Positions 10,873 through 18,675 of a stretch of DNA of 46,920 bases are shown piece by piece. The stretch lies in the NCBI RefSeq assembly GCF_024357955.1, contig NZ_JANEYT010000039.1, positions 1 through 46,920 of the forward strand, written 5' to 3'. The notes beneath the pieces are model-generated. The model worked only from the letters and a program-made list of their open reading frames with translations, made no database searches and had not been told where the DNA came from. The stretch's first letter is position 1, and each line of letters begins with the position of its first letter. The translations under genes and the position numbers were made by a program. This DNA comes from Photobacterium pectinilyticum (lineage in GTDB: Bacteria > Pseudomonadota > Gammaproteobacteria > Enterobacterales > Vibrionaceae).

Positions 10873-10910
10873 TCACTGCGGCAGTCGATTTGTTTGAAAA
10901 ACTCAGTATG

Positions 10911-10975
10911 AATATAGCGAGAATGAGAAATGTTTACAGATGGTTGTATCGATAGTTGTGATAGAGCCGACCTAT
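10911..10975 (-). promoter_or_regulatory. katG promoter with possible OxyR half-site
   Basis: On the minus strand TGTAAA (10938-10933) and TATATT (10916-10911) are separated by 16 bases. Just upstream is ATAG-N7-CTAT (10961-10975), one perfect half of the OxyR consensus, at the position where OxyR contacts RNA polymerase. The neighbouring half (CGAT, 10950-10953, plus a poor outer tetrad) is weak. OxyR control of katG is standard in this group; the site itself is inferred. Confidence 0.5.
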
Positions 10976-10980
10976 CTATC

Positions 10981-11077
10981 TTGGTAATTGATAGTTAATT
11001 GATTTATATCAAGATGTTAAGGTGGTGTTGGGTGGATGCAGCGGGCCTGCCTCGCTGTTAACAGAGGCAGGCTTTTT
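10981..11077 (+). ncRNA. Candidate small RNA between katG and the ABC exporter
   Basis: A strong terminator on the plus strand (GCCTGCCTC / GAGGCAGGC at 11045-11053 and 11064-11072, then TTTTTG) has no plus-strand gene before it: both neighbours are on the minus strand, and on that strand the hairpin has no U-run. A possible promoter is TTGGTA (10981-10986) and TTATAT (11004-11009) with 17 bases between. The transcript would be about 60 nt. Its position divergent from katG recalls small RNAs of the oxidative-stress response, but that is only a suggestion. Confidence 0.35.
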
Positions 11078-11095
11078 GTTACGAGAAGTTGATAA

Positions 11096-12943
11096 TTATG
11101 CTTGCTTCAACTCAACCTCATCGGCGATAAATCCACCTGTCTGGTGTTCCCACAGCTGGGCATAGATACCCTGGTGATCCAGTAGCTCCTGATGGGTACC
11201 TTGTTCGACAACTTCACCTTTATCTAGAACAATCAGGCGATCCATAGCAGCGATAGTGGATAGGCGGTGGGCAATCGCGATAACCGTTTTACCTTCCATC
11301 AACTCATATAGACTTTCCTGAATGGCTGCTTCAACTTCCGAGTCGAGTGCTGAGGTCGCTTCATCGAGGATCAATACCGGGGCATCTTTCAGTAATACCC
11401 TTGAGATCGCAACGCGTTGGCGCTGGCCTCCGGAGAGTTTCACTCCACGTTCACCCACTTGCGCGTCGTAACCGACATTGCCATGAGGATCGCTCAGGGT
11501 TTTGATAAACTCGTGAGCATGAGCCTGTTTGGTTGCACTGAGTAACTCTTCTTCCGTCGCATCCGGACGACCGTAAAGGATATTCTCACGGATAGAACGA
11601 TGCAGTAGCGAAGTATCTTGAGTCACCATGCCGATTTGACCACGCAGTGAATCTTGGGTCACATCAGAAATCGTCTGGCCGTCAATTTTGATAGCTCCCG
11701 ATTCCACATCATGGAAACGCATCAACAGGTTGACCAAGGTTGATTTACCGGCACCAGAGCGGCCTATCAAGCCGATTTTCTCACCCGGCTTAATGTTGAG
11801 GTTAAGCTTTTCAATTACCCCTTTCCCTTCACCGTAGTGGAAGCTGACATCGCTAAATTCAATCTCGCCTTTGGAAACGTTCAAGTCTGGTGCGTTTGGC
11901 TTATCTTGGATGTCGACCGGTTTGGATAGGGTTTTCATGCCATCAACCACAGTACCGAGGTTTTCAAATAGGCTGCCAACCTCCCACATGATCCATTTGG
12001 ACATACCGTTAATGCGCAATGCCAAGCTGACCGCGATGGCAATCGCACCGATGGAAATTGCCGCGCTCGACCATAGCCAGATAGACATACCGGCAATGAT
12101 GAAGACCAGCAGGTAGTTGATGGCTTCGACAGAAATATTAAAGCCGGTGACAAAGCGCATCTGGCGGTACACGGTATCCATGAAGCCGCTCATGCCTTGC
12201 TCGGCATATTCGGTTTCACGGTTTGTGTGGGAAAACAGCTTAACGGTGGAAATGTTGGTATAGCTGTCGACAATGCGTCCGGTCATCATTGATCGGGCAT
12301 CCGCCTGTTCAGTGGCAACCGCTTTGAGCTTCGGCACAAAGTAAAGTTGAATGCCGATATATGCGAGTAGCCAAAGCAACATAGGGATCATCAACCTGGC
12401 ATCGGACTGACCAATCATCACCACCATTGAGGTGAAGTAGACAGTGATATACACCAGCACATCAAGTAGTTTCATCACCGTTTCGCGAACTGCTAGCGAG
12501 GTTTGCATTACCTTGGTGGCAATCCGTCCCGCAAACTCATCTTGGTAGAAGGACACACTTTGGCGAAGCAGGTAGCGGTGTGCCAACCATCGAATCGACA
12601 TGGGATAGTTGCCTAGCAAGGTTTGATGGACAATCAGAGAGTGCAGAGTAATAAGGATAGGGACGATAATGACGACCAGCAGACCCATGCCCAATAACTT
12701 GCCACCTTCCTCGGCCCAGAACGTGTCTGGATTATGTACGGTTAGCCAATCTACCAGTTGTCCCATAAAGCCAAACAAGGAGACTTCAACGATGGCAATC
12801 AGTGCACTGAGCACCGACATGGCAAGCAGTGGCAGTTCAAAACCTCGGGTATAGTGGCGGCAGAAGGCGAGCAACCCCGTTGGTGGTTGCTTAGGCTCAT
12901 GAGGCGGAAAGGCCTGAGCGAGCTTTTCGAAACGTTTGTACAT
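11096..12943 (-). CDS. ABC exporter half-transporter (fused membrane and ATPase domains)
   Basis: In 615 residues, an N-terminal six-helix exporter domain (about 35-320) is followed by an ATPase domain with Walker A GRSGAGKST (394-402), signature LSGGQ (503-507), Walker B VLILDE (523-528) and the H-loop histidine in IAIAHRLSTI. It is an MsbA/MdlB-type half transporter that would work as a dimer and export lipids, peptides or drugs; substrate cannot be told from sequence. It stands alone between katG and a GNAT gene. The upstream ribosome site is weak, but no better start is visible. Confidence 0.9.
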   Translation of the reverse strand: MYKRFEKLAQAFPPHEPKQPPTGLLAFCRHYTRGFELPLLAMSVLSALIAIVEVSLFGFMGQLVDWLTVHNPDTFWAEEGGKLLGMGLLVVIIVPILITLHSLIVHQTLLGNYPMSIRWLAHRYLLRQSVSFYQDEFAGRIATKVMQTSLAVRETVMKLLDVLVYITVYFTSMVVMIGQSDARLMIPMLLWLLAYIGIQLYFVPKLKAVATEQADARSMMTGRIVDSYTNISTVKLFSHTNRETEYAEQGMSGFMDTVYRQMRFVTGFNISVEAINYLLVFIIAGMSIWLWSSAAISIGAIAIAVSLALRINGMSKWIMWEVGSLFENLGTVVDGMKTLSKPVDIQDKPNAPDLNVSKGEIEFSDVSFHYGEGKGVIEKLNLNIKPGEKIGLIGRSGAGKSTLVNLLMRFHDVESGAIKIDGQTISDVTQDSLRGQIGMVTQDTSLLHRSIRENILYGRPDATEEELLSATKQAHAHEFIKTLSDPHGNVGYDAQVGERGVKLSGGQRQRVAISRVLLKDAPVLILDEATSALDSEVEAAIQESLYELMEGKTVIAIAHRLSTIAAMDRLIVLDKGEVVEQGTHQELLDHQGIYAQLWEHQTGGFIADEVELKQA

Positions 12944-13219
12944 AAATTGATGGTTCCAGTCTGGCAGATATGTTTGGCAAAATAGCTCTATCGAAGGATA
13001 TGGCTCGGGGTAACGCTATGACTCGGTGCGCAATGGCATGGAGGCATAGAGAGAGGTGAAACCGGAACGATATCCCTACAGGAAAAGGAATGTGTAGGAG
13101 CAATACTCAACGTTGAATTTACACATTATGGTTGGCAATTGTACATTTATGCAACTTAGAGGTTAAGGCTTAATTCTCTTTCAATCTTGCCTGATTCTGC
13201 TTTATGGATAGGAAATACT

Positions 13220-13627
13220 GTGAAAATTATTGAAATACCGGCAGAGCTGGCCTTGCCGATTCGACATCAGGTGCTGTGGCCAGAACAAAGCCTAGAATTT
13301 TGCCGCGTTCCAGATGATGAAGATGGCCAGCATTACGGGGTCTATGAAGACAACGTATTGGTATGTGTGGCGTCGATATTTATCTCGGATGATCAAGCGA
13401 GGCTGAGGAAATTTGCTACCTTGCCAGCATATCAGAGCAAGGGGATCGGGAGCGCGGTGATCGAACATATTCTTGCTGATCTCAAGCTTAAAAGTGTCCG
13501 TTGTTTTTGGTGTGACGCTAGGGAGTCGGCAGGCGGATTTTATCATCGTTTTGGCATGGCACCTGAAGGGGAGCGTTTTTACAAAGGGGATGTCCCCTAC
13601 TTTAAAATGTCCATGACACTGAAATAA
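13220..13627 (+). CDS. GNAT-family N-acetyltransferase
   Basis: This 135-residue protein has the GNAT fold. The acetyl-CoA loop is QSKGIG at 72-77, inside FATLPAYQSKGIGSAVIEHI, and C-terminal strands and GFYHRFGM-like residues (AGGFYHRFGMAPEGERF) follow. GTG at 13220 is chosen because AGGA lies six bases upstream; an in-frame TTG at 13187 has no ribosome site. The substrate is unknown. The gene is alone, 111 bp before the SMP-30 gene, with a GntR-type palindrome just after its stop that probably belongs to the next gene. Confidence 0.85.
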   Translation: MKIIEIPAELALPIRHQVLWPEQSLEFCRVPDDEDGQHYGVYEDNVLVCVASIFISDDQARLRKFATLPAYQSKGIGSAVIEHILADLKLKSVRCFWCDARESAGGFYHRFGMAPEGERFYKGDVPYFKMSMTLK

Positions 13628-13642
13628 AATCGGCTTAGACTG

Positions 13643-13658
13643 TTGTTACCGGTAACAA
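13643..13658. promoter_or_regulatory. Perfect 16-bp palindrome, GntR/LacI-type operator
   Basis: TTGTTACCGGTAACAA is a perfect dyad 81 bp before the SMP-30 gene. LacI-family gluconate regulators (GntR, IdnR) bind TGTTACC-type half-sites of this form. The match to the family consensus and the product of the next gene (a lactonase of the gluconolactonase type) agree with each other. Confidence 0.6.
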
Positions 13659-13738
13659 GTAGCTAAATTGCATGATTTCCTCAGCTGCGGTTTGGCTCGC
13701 GGGAATCAAATGGATAATAAAGAAATACAGGAAGAACA

Positions 13739-14602
13739 ATGAAAGAAAGTCAGCAACTGAATCTCGAATTTTGCCCGTTAGTGGAGCAAGGCTTCGACCT
13801 TGCCGAGTGTCCACGATGGGACTGGCGTCAGCAGGCTTGGTGTTGGGTTAATATCCCTGCTGGTGAACTGTGGCGCCTGAAAGAAGGTAAAGCAGAAGCT
13901 CGACGCTGGGATGATATGCTGGGCTGTGCGGCAATGTGGGGTGAAAGCGGTTTTGTATTGGCCACCAAATCTGGCGTGTATCTGCTGGAAGACTGGGATG
14001 CCGAGCGTCAGTTAATTACGCCTCTTGAAAAAACGCATCCGAGAATGCGTTTTAACGATGGCCGTGCTGCTCCGGGTGGACGCTTTATGGCCGGTACGCG
14101 TAACGGTGCCAAAGAAGGCGATCAGGGTCAGTTTTATCAACTAATGGCGGGTGGCCGGTTAGATAAAATGCCGATGTTTGCCTGGACCTGTAATGGCTTG
14201 GCGTTTTCACCATGTGGCAAGACGCTGTACTGGGCCGATACCGGTTCAAGTTTGGTTTACAGTGCGGATTACAACCTTGAAACAGGTGAGTATGGCGAAA
14301 ACCGTGTCTTCTGTGATTTGGCTGATTTCGATGGGCGACCTGATGGTGCTTGTGTCGATAGTGAAGGCGCTTACTGGGTGGCGATGTACAGCGGCAAGTC
14401 GGTTGTGCGTATCGGTACTGACGGGGTGGTCACTCACGTGATCCCGGTACCGGCTGATAATCCAACCATGGTCGCGTTGGGCGGCGAAAAGGGTAACCAG
14501 CTTGTGGTCACCAGCGCCGAAAGTGCCAATGGTCCGGGTCGTGTTTTGACTGCTGAAGTTAATTGGCAGGGTATCGAAGAGCCGTTAGTGACCGTACTGT
14601 AA
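13739..14602 (+). CDS. SMP-30/gluconolactonase-family sugar lactonase
   Basis: This 287-residue protein has the six-bladed beta-propeller motifs of the SMP-30 family. The probable metal ligands are E23 (LAECPRWD), N152 (CNGLAFSPCGKTLYWAD) and D202 (GRPDGACVDSEG); N106 (RMRFNDGRAAPGGRFMAGT) is a probable substrate contact. Such enzymes hydrolyse aldonolactones to aldonic acids in the cytoplasm. A GGAAG ribosome site lies five bases before the ATG. The palindrome upstream suggests control by gluconate or a related acid. No sugar dehydrogenase or transporter sits next to it, so the pathway partner is elsewhere. Confidence 0.88.
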   Translation: MKESQQLNLEFCPLVEQGFDLAECPRWDWRQQAWCWVNIPAGELWRLKEGKAEARRWDDMLGCAAMWGESGFVLATKSGVYLLEDWDAERQLITPLEKTHPRMRFNDGRAAPGGRFMAGTRNGAKEGDQGQFYQLMAGGRLDKMPMFAWTCNGLAFSPCGKTLYWADTGSSLVYSADYNLETGEYGENRVFCDLADFDGRPDGACVDSEGAYWVAMYSGKSVVRIGTDGVVTHVIPVPADNPTMVALGGEKGNQLVVTSAESANGPGRVLTAEVNWQGIEEPLVTVL

Positions 14603-14656
14603 AGGTACCGTAACCACATCTTATGGGCGCTTACTTGGCTTAATCCGTACTCAGCT

Positions 14657-15877
14657 TTATTCCACGATAAGGCAGTTGCGCCCTTCTTCTTTTGCTTTGT
14701 ACAAGCAGTTATCGGCACGTCGGATCAAGCTGTGAATGTCGCTTTCGGCATGGGTGACACCCAGACTGATGGTGTACTTGATGGTGTTGCCGAGGATCGT
14801 CAGTTCGGATTCAGCGATTTCTTTGACTAATCGGCTTAGTCTCTGGACAAATATCTCTGGTGAGTTGCCATAAAGAATACAGAATTCTTCTCCGCCGAAA
14901 CGGGCAACCAAAGCGTCCGGGAAATAGGTTGATAAGGTGTTGGCCAGTTCAATCAGTACCATGTCTCCGATATGGTGACCATAGTTGTCATTAAGCCGTT
15001 TGAAGTTGTCGACATCGAGCAGGGCGAGGCAACGTGGCCCAGTATTTTTCTTCACCAATTGGTGGTTGAAAAAATAACGTCGGTTCCATGCTTGGGTAAG
15101 ATAATCACGGTTGGCTAGCAGGTAGAGGTTTCGCTCGGAGTCGAGGATGTTCAGGGTGCTGTGTAACCGGCAATAGAACTCTTCTTGGTTAAAAGGCTTT
15201 TTGAGGAAGTCGTTGGCACCGGCCTTGAGGAACTTAGCTGTTAATGCTGGCTCTTCACTGGCTGAAAGGCCGATGATTGCAAGCTGTCCGGGACGAAAGC
15301 GTTTTCTTAGCTCTTTAATCAAGCTGACGCCGTCCCGCTCTGGCATCGAATAGTCAGTAATAACCAAAGATATTGATTTATGTCTGTTGACCATTTCCAG
15401 TGCTTGCTCGCCATTGTTGGCCTCAAGAACGGTCAGATACTGTCTCTCCAGCAAGCTGCGGATGTATTTTCGTGCCGTTATTGAGTCATCAACCACCAAG
15501 GCAGTATGATCATGATTGCGCTCTAGGCGCTGTAGGATAGGGATGATACTGGTAATACAGGTCGGGCTGTCTTTGGGAATATAGTCAATGACCGTTTTTG
15601 CTAATACTTTTTCACGAGTCATCTCATCCATCAGCGCCGTCAAAACAATGACTTTTATACCAACAGATAAACACACATCGATGATCTCGCCATCTTGTCC
15701 ATCTGGCAGACAGTAATCGAGAATGGCGCAGAGAAAGTCTGTACTATTGTCTAAAACAGCTTCGGCTTCAGCAATAGAGTTGGCAATAACCGGAGTGTAA
15801 CCTGTTTGCCTTAGTTCACTATCAATGACTCGACGGAATGGACGACTATCTTCGACGACCAATATCTTTTGTTCCAT
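14657..15877 (-). CDS. Two-receiver response regulator with GGDEF diguanylate cyclase domain
   Basis: The first receiver domain (1-115) has acidic pocket ED at 9-10, phospho-acceptor D54 and K102. The second (125-240) has DD at 130-131, acceptor D175 and lysines at 226-227. A GGDEF domain (250-406) follows, with active signature GGEEF at 328-332. The domain order is PleD-like, so the protein should make cyclic di-GMP when phosphorylated. The inhibitory I-site (RxxD before GGEEF) is absent: the equivalent residues are FPDA. The start at 15877 (MEQKILVVED) is preferred because GGA lies upstream; the longer frame to 15910 has no ribosome site. No histidine kinase is adjacent. Confidence 0.9.
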   Translation of the reverse strand: MEQKILVVEDSRPFRRVIDSELRQTGYTPVIANSIAEAEAVLDNSTDFLCAILDYCLPDGQDGEIIDVCLSVGIKVIVLTALMDEMTREKVLAKTVIDYIPKDSPTCITSIIPILQRLERNHDHTALVVDDSITARKYIRSLLERQYLTVLEANNGEQALEMVNRHKSISLVITDYSMPERDGVSLIKELRKRFRPGQLAIIGLSASEEPALTAKFLKAGANDFLKKPFNQEEFYCRLHSTLNILDSERNLYLLANRDYLTQAWNRRYFFNHQLVKKNTGPRCLALLDVDNFKRLNDNYGHHIGDMVLIELANTLSTYFPDALVARFGGEEFCILYGNSPEIFVQRLSRLVKEIAESELTILGNTIKYTISLGVTHAESDIHSLIRRADNCLYKAKEEGRNCLIVE

Positions 15878-16402
15878 CACTCTAATCCTGCAGCTGTCTA
15901 TTATTATCATTGTTTATAAGGCGCAGTATTATGATCTATTTTATTTTTAGATACAATTAACACAATCTCTTGTTGTAAGAAATATATTTTCTTGAGCAGG
16001 ACAAAACTGTAAATTTAGCTTGGCATTGAATGAGGTTATGGCCACGGTAGCGCTGTTGAAACTCGTCGGTATCCCTTTGATGTAAATGACTCAAAGGCCT
16101 AGAACCTAACCTACAGCGAAGGGGGGGATTTACTTGGCCATACTATGAGGGTGGATGAAAATCCAATTGCACTTTTATAATATTCACAGCGTTTTCAAAT
16201 TCTACCTATTACAAAAAATATAGCCGAAAATAGCCGATTACTCTTTGTTATTTTATTCATTGCCAGTGCATAAACTGGAACTTATTTTTCATTTCAGCTT
16301 TTATACCTAGGGTGAAATTAAAGGTGAAATATTTTATGGAGATATAGTTCGGGTAATTTTCTGAAGATAGAGTATTACCCGATTTTCGTCTTTTTACGGT
16401 AT
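15878..16402. other. Intergenic region with plus-strand hairpin and possible small RNA
   Basis: There is no gene. A hairpin at 16350-16357 / 16374-16381 (CGGGTAAT / ATTACCCG) is followed on the plus strand by ATTTTCGTCTTTTT, a terminator shape, yet both flanking genes are on the minus strand. TATAAT at 16176-16181 could be the -10 box of a plus-strand transcript of about 200 nt. I found no cyclic-di-GMP riboswitch signature beside the GGDEF gene. Confidence 0.3.
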
Positions 16403-17503
16403 TCAGACCTGACTATAGTACTGCAAAATTGCGGTGACTTCCTTTATGCGGCGTTGAAAGCTGGCTTTGGAGGCACGCTCGTGCTCAGTATGATCACCAT
16501 CGCCAAATGGACCAAATCCATCGAGTGTTGGGACGCCTGCTCCTGCAATAATATTGGCGTCACTGACTCCGCCGCGTTGTTCTGTTTCGAGTGGGTAACC
16601 CAGAATGTTGGCAAAAGTATCAAGCAGGATCTGCTGTTCAGCTGTAGGGGTCATAACATCACGCTGTAATCCACCTTCTATTTTGGCCGTTACCCCTTCA
16701 ACACCATGCTGGTGGATCAGTTCTGGAATAGCGCTGAGGACACGTTCTTGTTCTCCTGGTTGAGTAAAGCGTGCTTCAACCATTAATTCTGCACCGGGAG
16801 AGATGGTATTGGTGCTGATCCCGCCTTTAATTTTACCCACATTGACGGTCGTGCCGTGTTCAACATGTGTTAATCCATCTAAAGCAATGAGTAACTTGGC
16901 GGCGGCAAGGTTTGCATTTTTACCTAGGTGATAGTTATTTCCTGCGTGCGCGGCTACTCCAGTGAGTTCTATTTGGTACGTTGCCACGCCTTTGCGGCCA
17001 ACCACGACTTCATGGTTTGGACCAGCAGCTTCAAAGTCGATACAGGCATCATAATGATGGGCGATTTGGCGGGTCACAAATTTGCTGTCATCGCTGCCAG
17101 TCTCTTCATCACTGACGAGGAGTACATCTATATTGCGAATTTGCCCATGAGTTTGGTGCAAGTTTCGTAAGGCACACAATGCAACAAAATTGCCGCCCTT
17201 CATGTCACAGGTTCCTGGACCATATACCCACTCATCATCCTCGTGGAAGCTTTCAAAAATCCCCGGTGGGAATACGGTGTCCAAGTGGCCAAGCAGTAAC
17301 AGTTTAGGGGCGTTATTCTGCGATGGTGTGCTGAACAATAGATGATTTCCCACTTTTTCCCGATGAAAGATCTCCACATTAAACCCTAGTGGTTTTAACC
17401 ACTTTGTCATGGTCTGACCACTTTTATCTACGCCTTTCTTGTTCCCTGTCCAGGAGTTTATTTCGATAATTGTTTTTAAATCAGTGAAGTCGAGTTGTTC
17501 CAT
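16403..17503 (-). CDS. M20-family zinc peptidase, glutamate carboxypeptidase-like
   Basis: This 366-residue protein has the two-zinc M20 signature: H73 and D75 (LLLGHLDTVFPP), bridging D100 (GPGTCDMKGG), catalytic E133 with E134 (SDEETGS), a further ligand in DFEAAG near 156-161, and the last histidine in DGDHTEHERAS. It looks closest to carboxypeptidase G2/ArgE-type enzymes that remove C-terminal glutamate or acyl groups from small substrates. The start at 17503 is fixed by AAGGAA seven bases upstream; the frame extends 30 codons further but without a ribosome site. No signal peptide. It is divergent from the ATP-grasp/M14 operon, with a shared 179-bp promoter region, so both may act on related peptides (inference). 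Confidence 0.88.
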   Translation of the reverse strand: MEQLDFTDLKTIIEINSWTGNKKGVDKSGQTMTKWLKPLGFNVEIFHREKVGNHLLFSTPSQNNAPKLLLLGHLDTVFPPGIFESFHEDDEWVYGPGTCDMKGGNFVALCALRNLHQTHGQIRNIDVLLVSDEETGSDDSKFVTRQIAHHYDACIDFEAAGPNHEVVVGRKGVATYQIELTGVAAHAGNNYHLGKNANLAAAKLLIALDGLTHVEHGTTVNVGKIKGGISTNTISPGAELMVEARFTQPGEQERVLSAIPELIHQHGVEGVTAKIEGGLQRDVMTPTAEQQILLDTFANILGYPLETEQRGGVSDANIIAGAGVPTLDGFGPFGDGDHTEHERASKASFQRRIKEVTAILQYYSQV

Positions 17504-17682
17504 AATTTGATTCCTTGCACAGGTTTCGTGTTTTTTCCGCGCTTCTTGAATGAAAGTTCCACATAGCTCACTGTTACCATATATATGCAACATTATGATG
17601 TAAAACTATACTGATAGGTTGCTACTGTTTATAACAATCTCATATAGGCATATTTTTGAACGGCTCACGAAAGGAGTGACAC
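17504..17682. promoter_or_regulatory. Divergent promoter region of M20 peptidase and ATP-grasp operon
   Basis: 179 bp lie between divergent start codons and must contain both promoters. AAAGGAG lies a few bases before the ATG at 17683 and AAGGAA before the M20 start. The centre is AT-rich (17590-17660). I cannot assign an operator. Confidence 0.5.
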
Positions 17683-18675
17683 ATGGCAAGGCATCGGGTC
17701 GGTTTATGGATGTATGAAAACTGCGGAGGCAAGGAGATAGAGCAAAAAATCGTCGCCAAGCTACGAGATCGTGAAATTGATGCCTTAACCGGGCTTGATT
17801 TGGCTCAAGCGACGGCATTTGACGGTAATATTGTCTGTAACGGGCAACAACTCAACGAACTCGACCTGTTCTTTTCTTATAACGCGGGTCAGCAGACGGC
17901 CTATCAGGTGTACCTTTATCAGGTGCTCAATTCGATGATGCCGATGATCAATAACTATGCGTCATTTGCACTTACCGAAGATAAATTCCGCACCGCCCAT
18001 GTGCTGAAATCGCATGGCATTACAGCTACGGATTACCTTGTTTGCAATAAGTACAATTTGGAGCAGGTCAGGGCGCACATGCAGTTCTGGGGCGGCAAGG
18101 CGATATGCAAGCCGGTCGATGGCTGGGGTGGTAACGGTATTATCAAGCTGGAAAGTGTTCGTGATCTGGACCTATTGAAGCCGTTTATTAATCAGCAGCA
18201 AGCGCCGCAGTTTTATATTGAACGAGTGATCGAAAATGATTACTCAGACTATCGTATCGATATTGTTGATAACAAATATGTCGCTTGTTATGGCCGTAAA
18301 GCCGCGCCAGGAAGTTGGAAAACCAATGTGACCAGTGGCGGTAGTGTGATTAAGCGCGAGCCGGTGCCTGAAGTCATCGAATTAGCGCTAAAAGCCGCGA
18401 AAGTCACCGGCTTGGAAGTGGCTGGCGTAGACATTATTTATGACGTTGAGCATCAGCGTTATGTGGTGATTGAAGTTAACGGAATCCCTGCGTTTGCCAC
18501 TCCAGATCAAGAAGCTTTTGGGCTTGATTTCAATGACACCAAGATTGACTACTTGGTCGACCTTATTGAACGTACCGTCACCAAAGACAGCAAGGCACCC
18601 GCTAAAGACTTTATTCCTTCTTTAGCAGAAGCACTTATCAAACCTAACCTGCTTACCGAGGAAGCTGCAGTATGA
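17683..18675 (+). CDS. RimK/LysX-type ATP-grasp ligase
   Basis: This 330-residue protein has an ATP-grasp domain over about 98-300. The nucleotide-binding strand and loop are CKPVDGWGGNG (142-152, with K143); the RimK-like central motif YRIDIVDNKYVACYGRK is followed by GSWKTNVTSGG (210-220); the metal-binding end is AGVDIIYD (247-254) and VIEVN (262-266, E264, N266). All key residues are intact, so it should form an amide bond between a carboxylate, activated as acyl phosphate, and an amine. RimK-type enzymes add glutamate or other amino acids to protein or small-molecule ends. It is the first gene of an operon; its stop overlaps the next start as ATGA. Confidence 0.85.
   Translation: MARHRVGLWMYENCGGKEIEQKIVAKLRDREIDALTGLDLAQATAFDGNIVCNGQQLNELDLFFSYNAGQQTAYQVYLYQVLNSMMPMINNYASFALTEDKFRTAHVLKSHGITATDYLVCNKYNLEQVRAHMQFWGGKAICKPVDGWGGNGIIKLESVRDLDLLKPFINQQQAPQFYIERVIENDYSDYRIDIVDNKYVACYGRKAAPGSWKTNVTSGGSVIKREPVPEVIELALKAAKVTGLEVAGVDIIYDVEHQRYVVIEVNGIPAFATPDQEAFGLDFNDTKIDYLVDLIERTVTKDSKAPAKDFIPSLAEALIKPNLLTEEAAV

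Noticed and set aside
15878..16402. Cyclic-di-GMP riboswitch near the GGDEF gene
   Set aside because: I searched by eye for the conserved GEMM core and found none.
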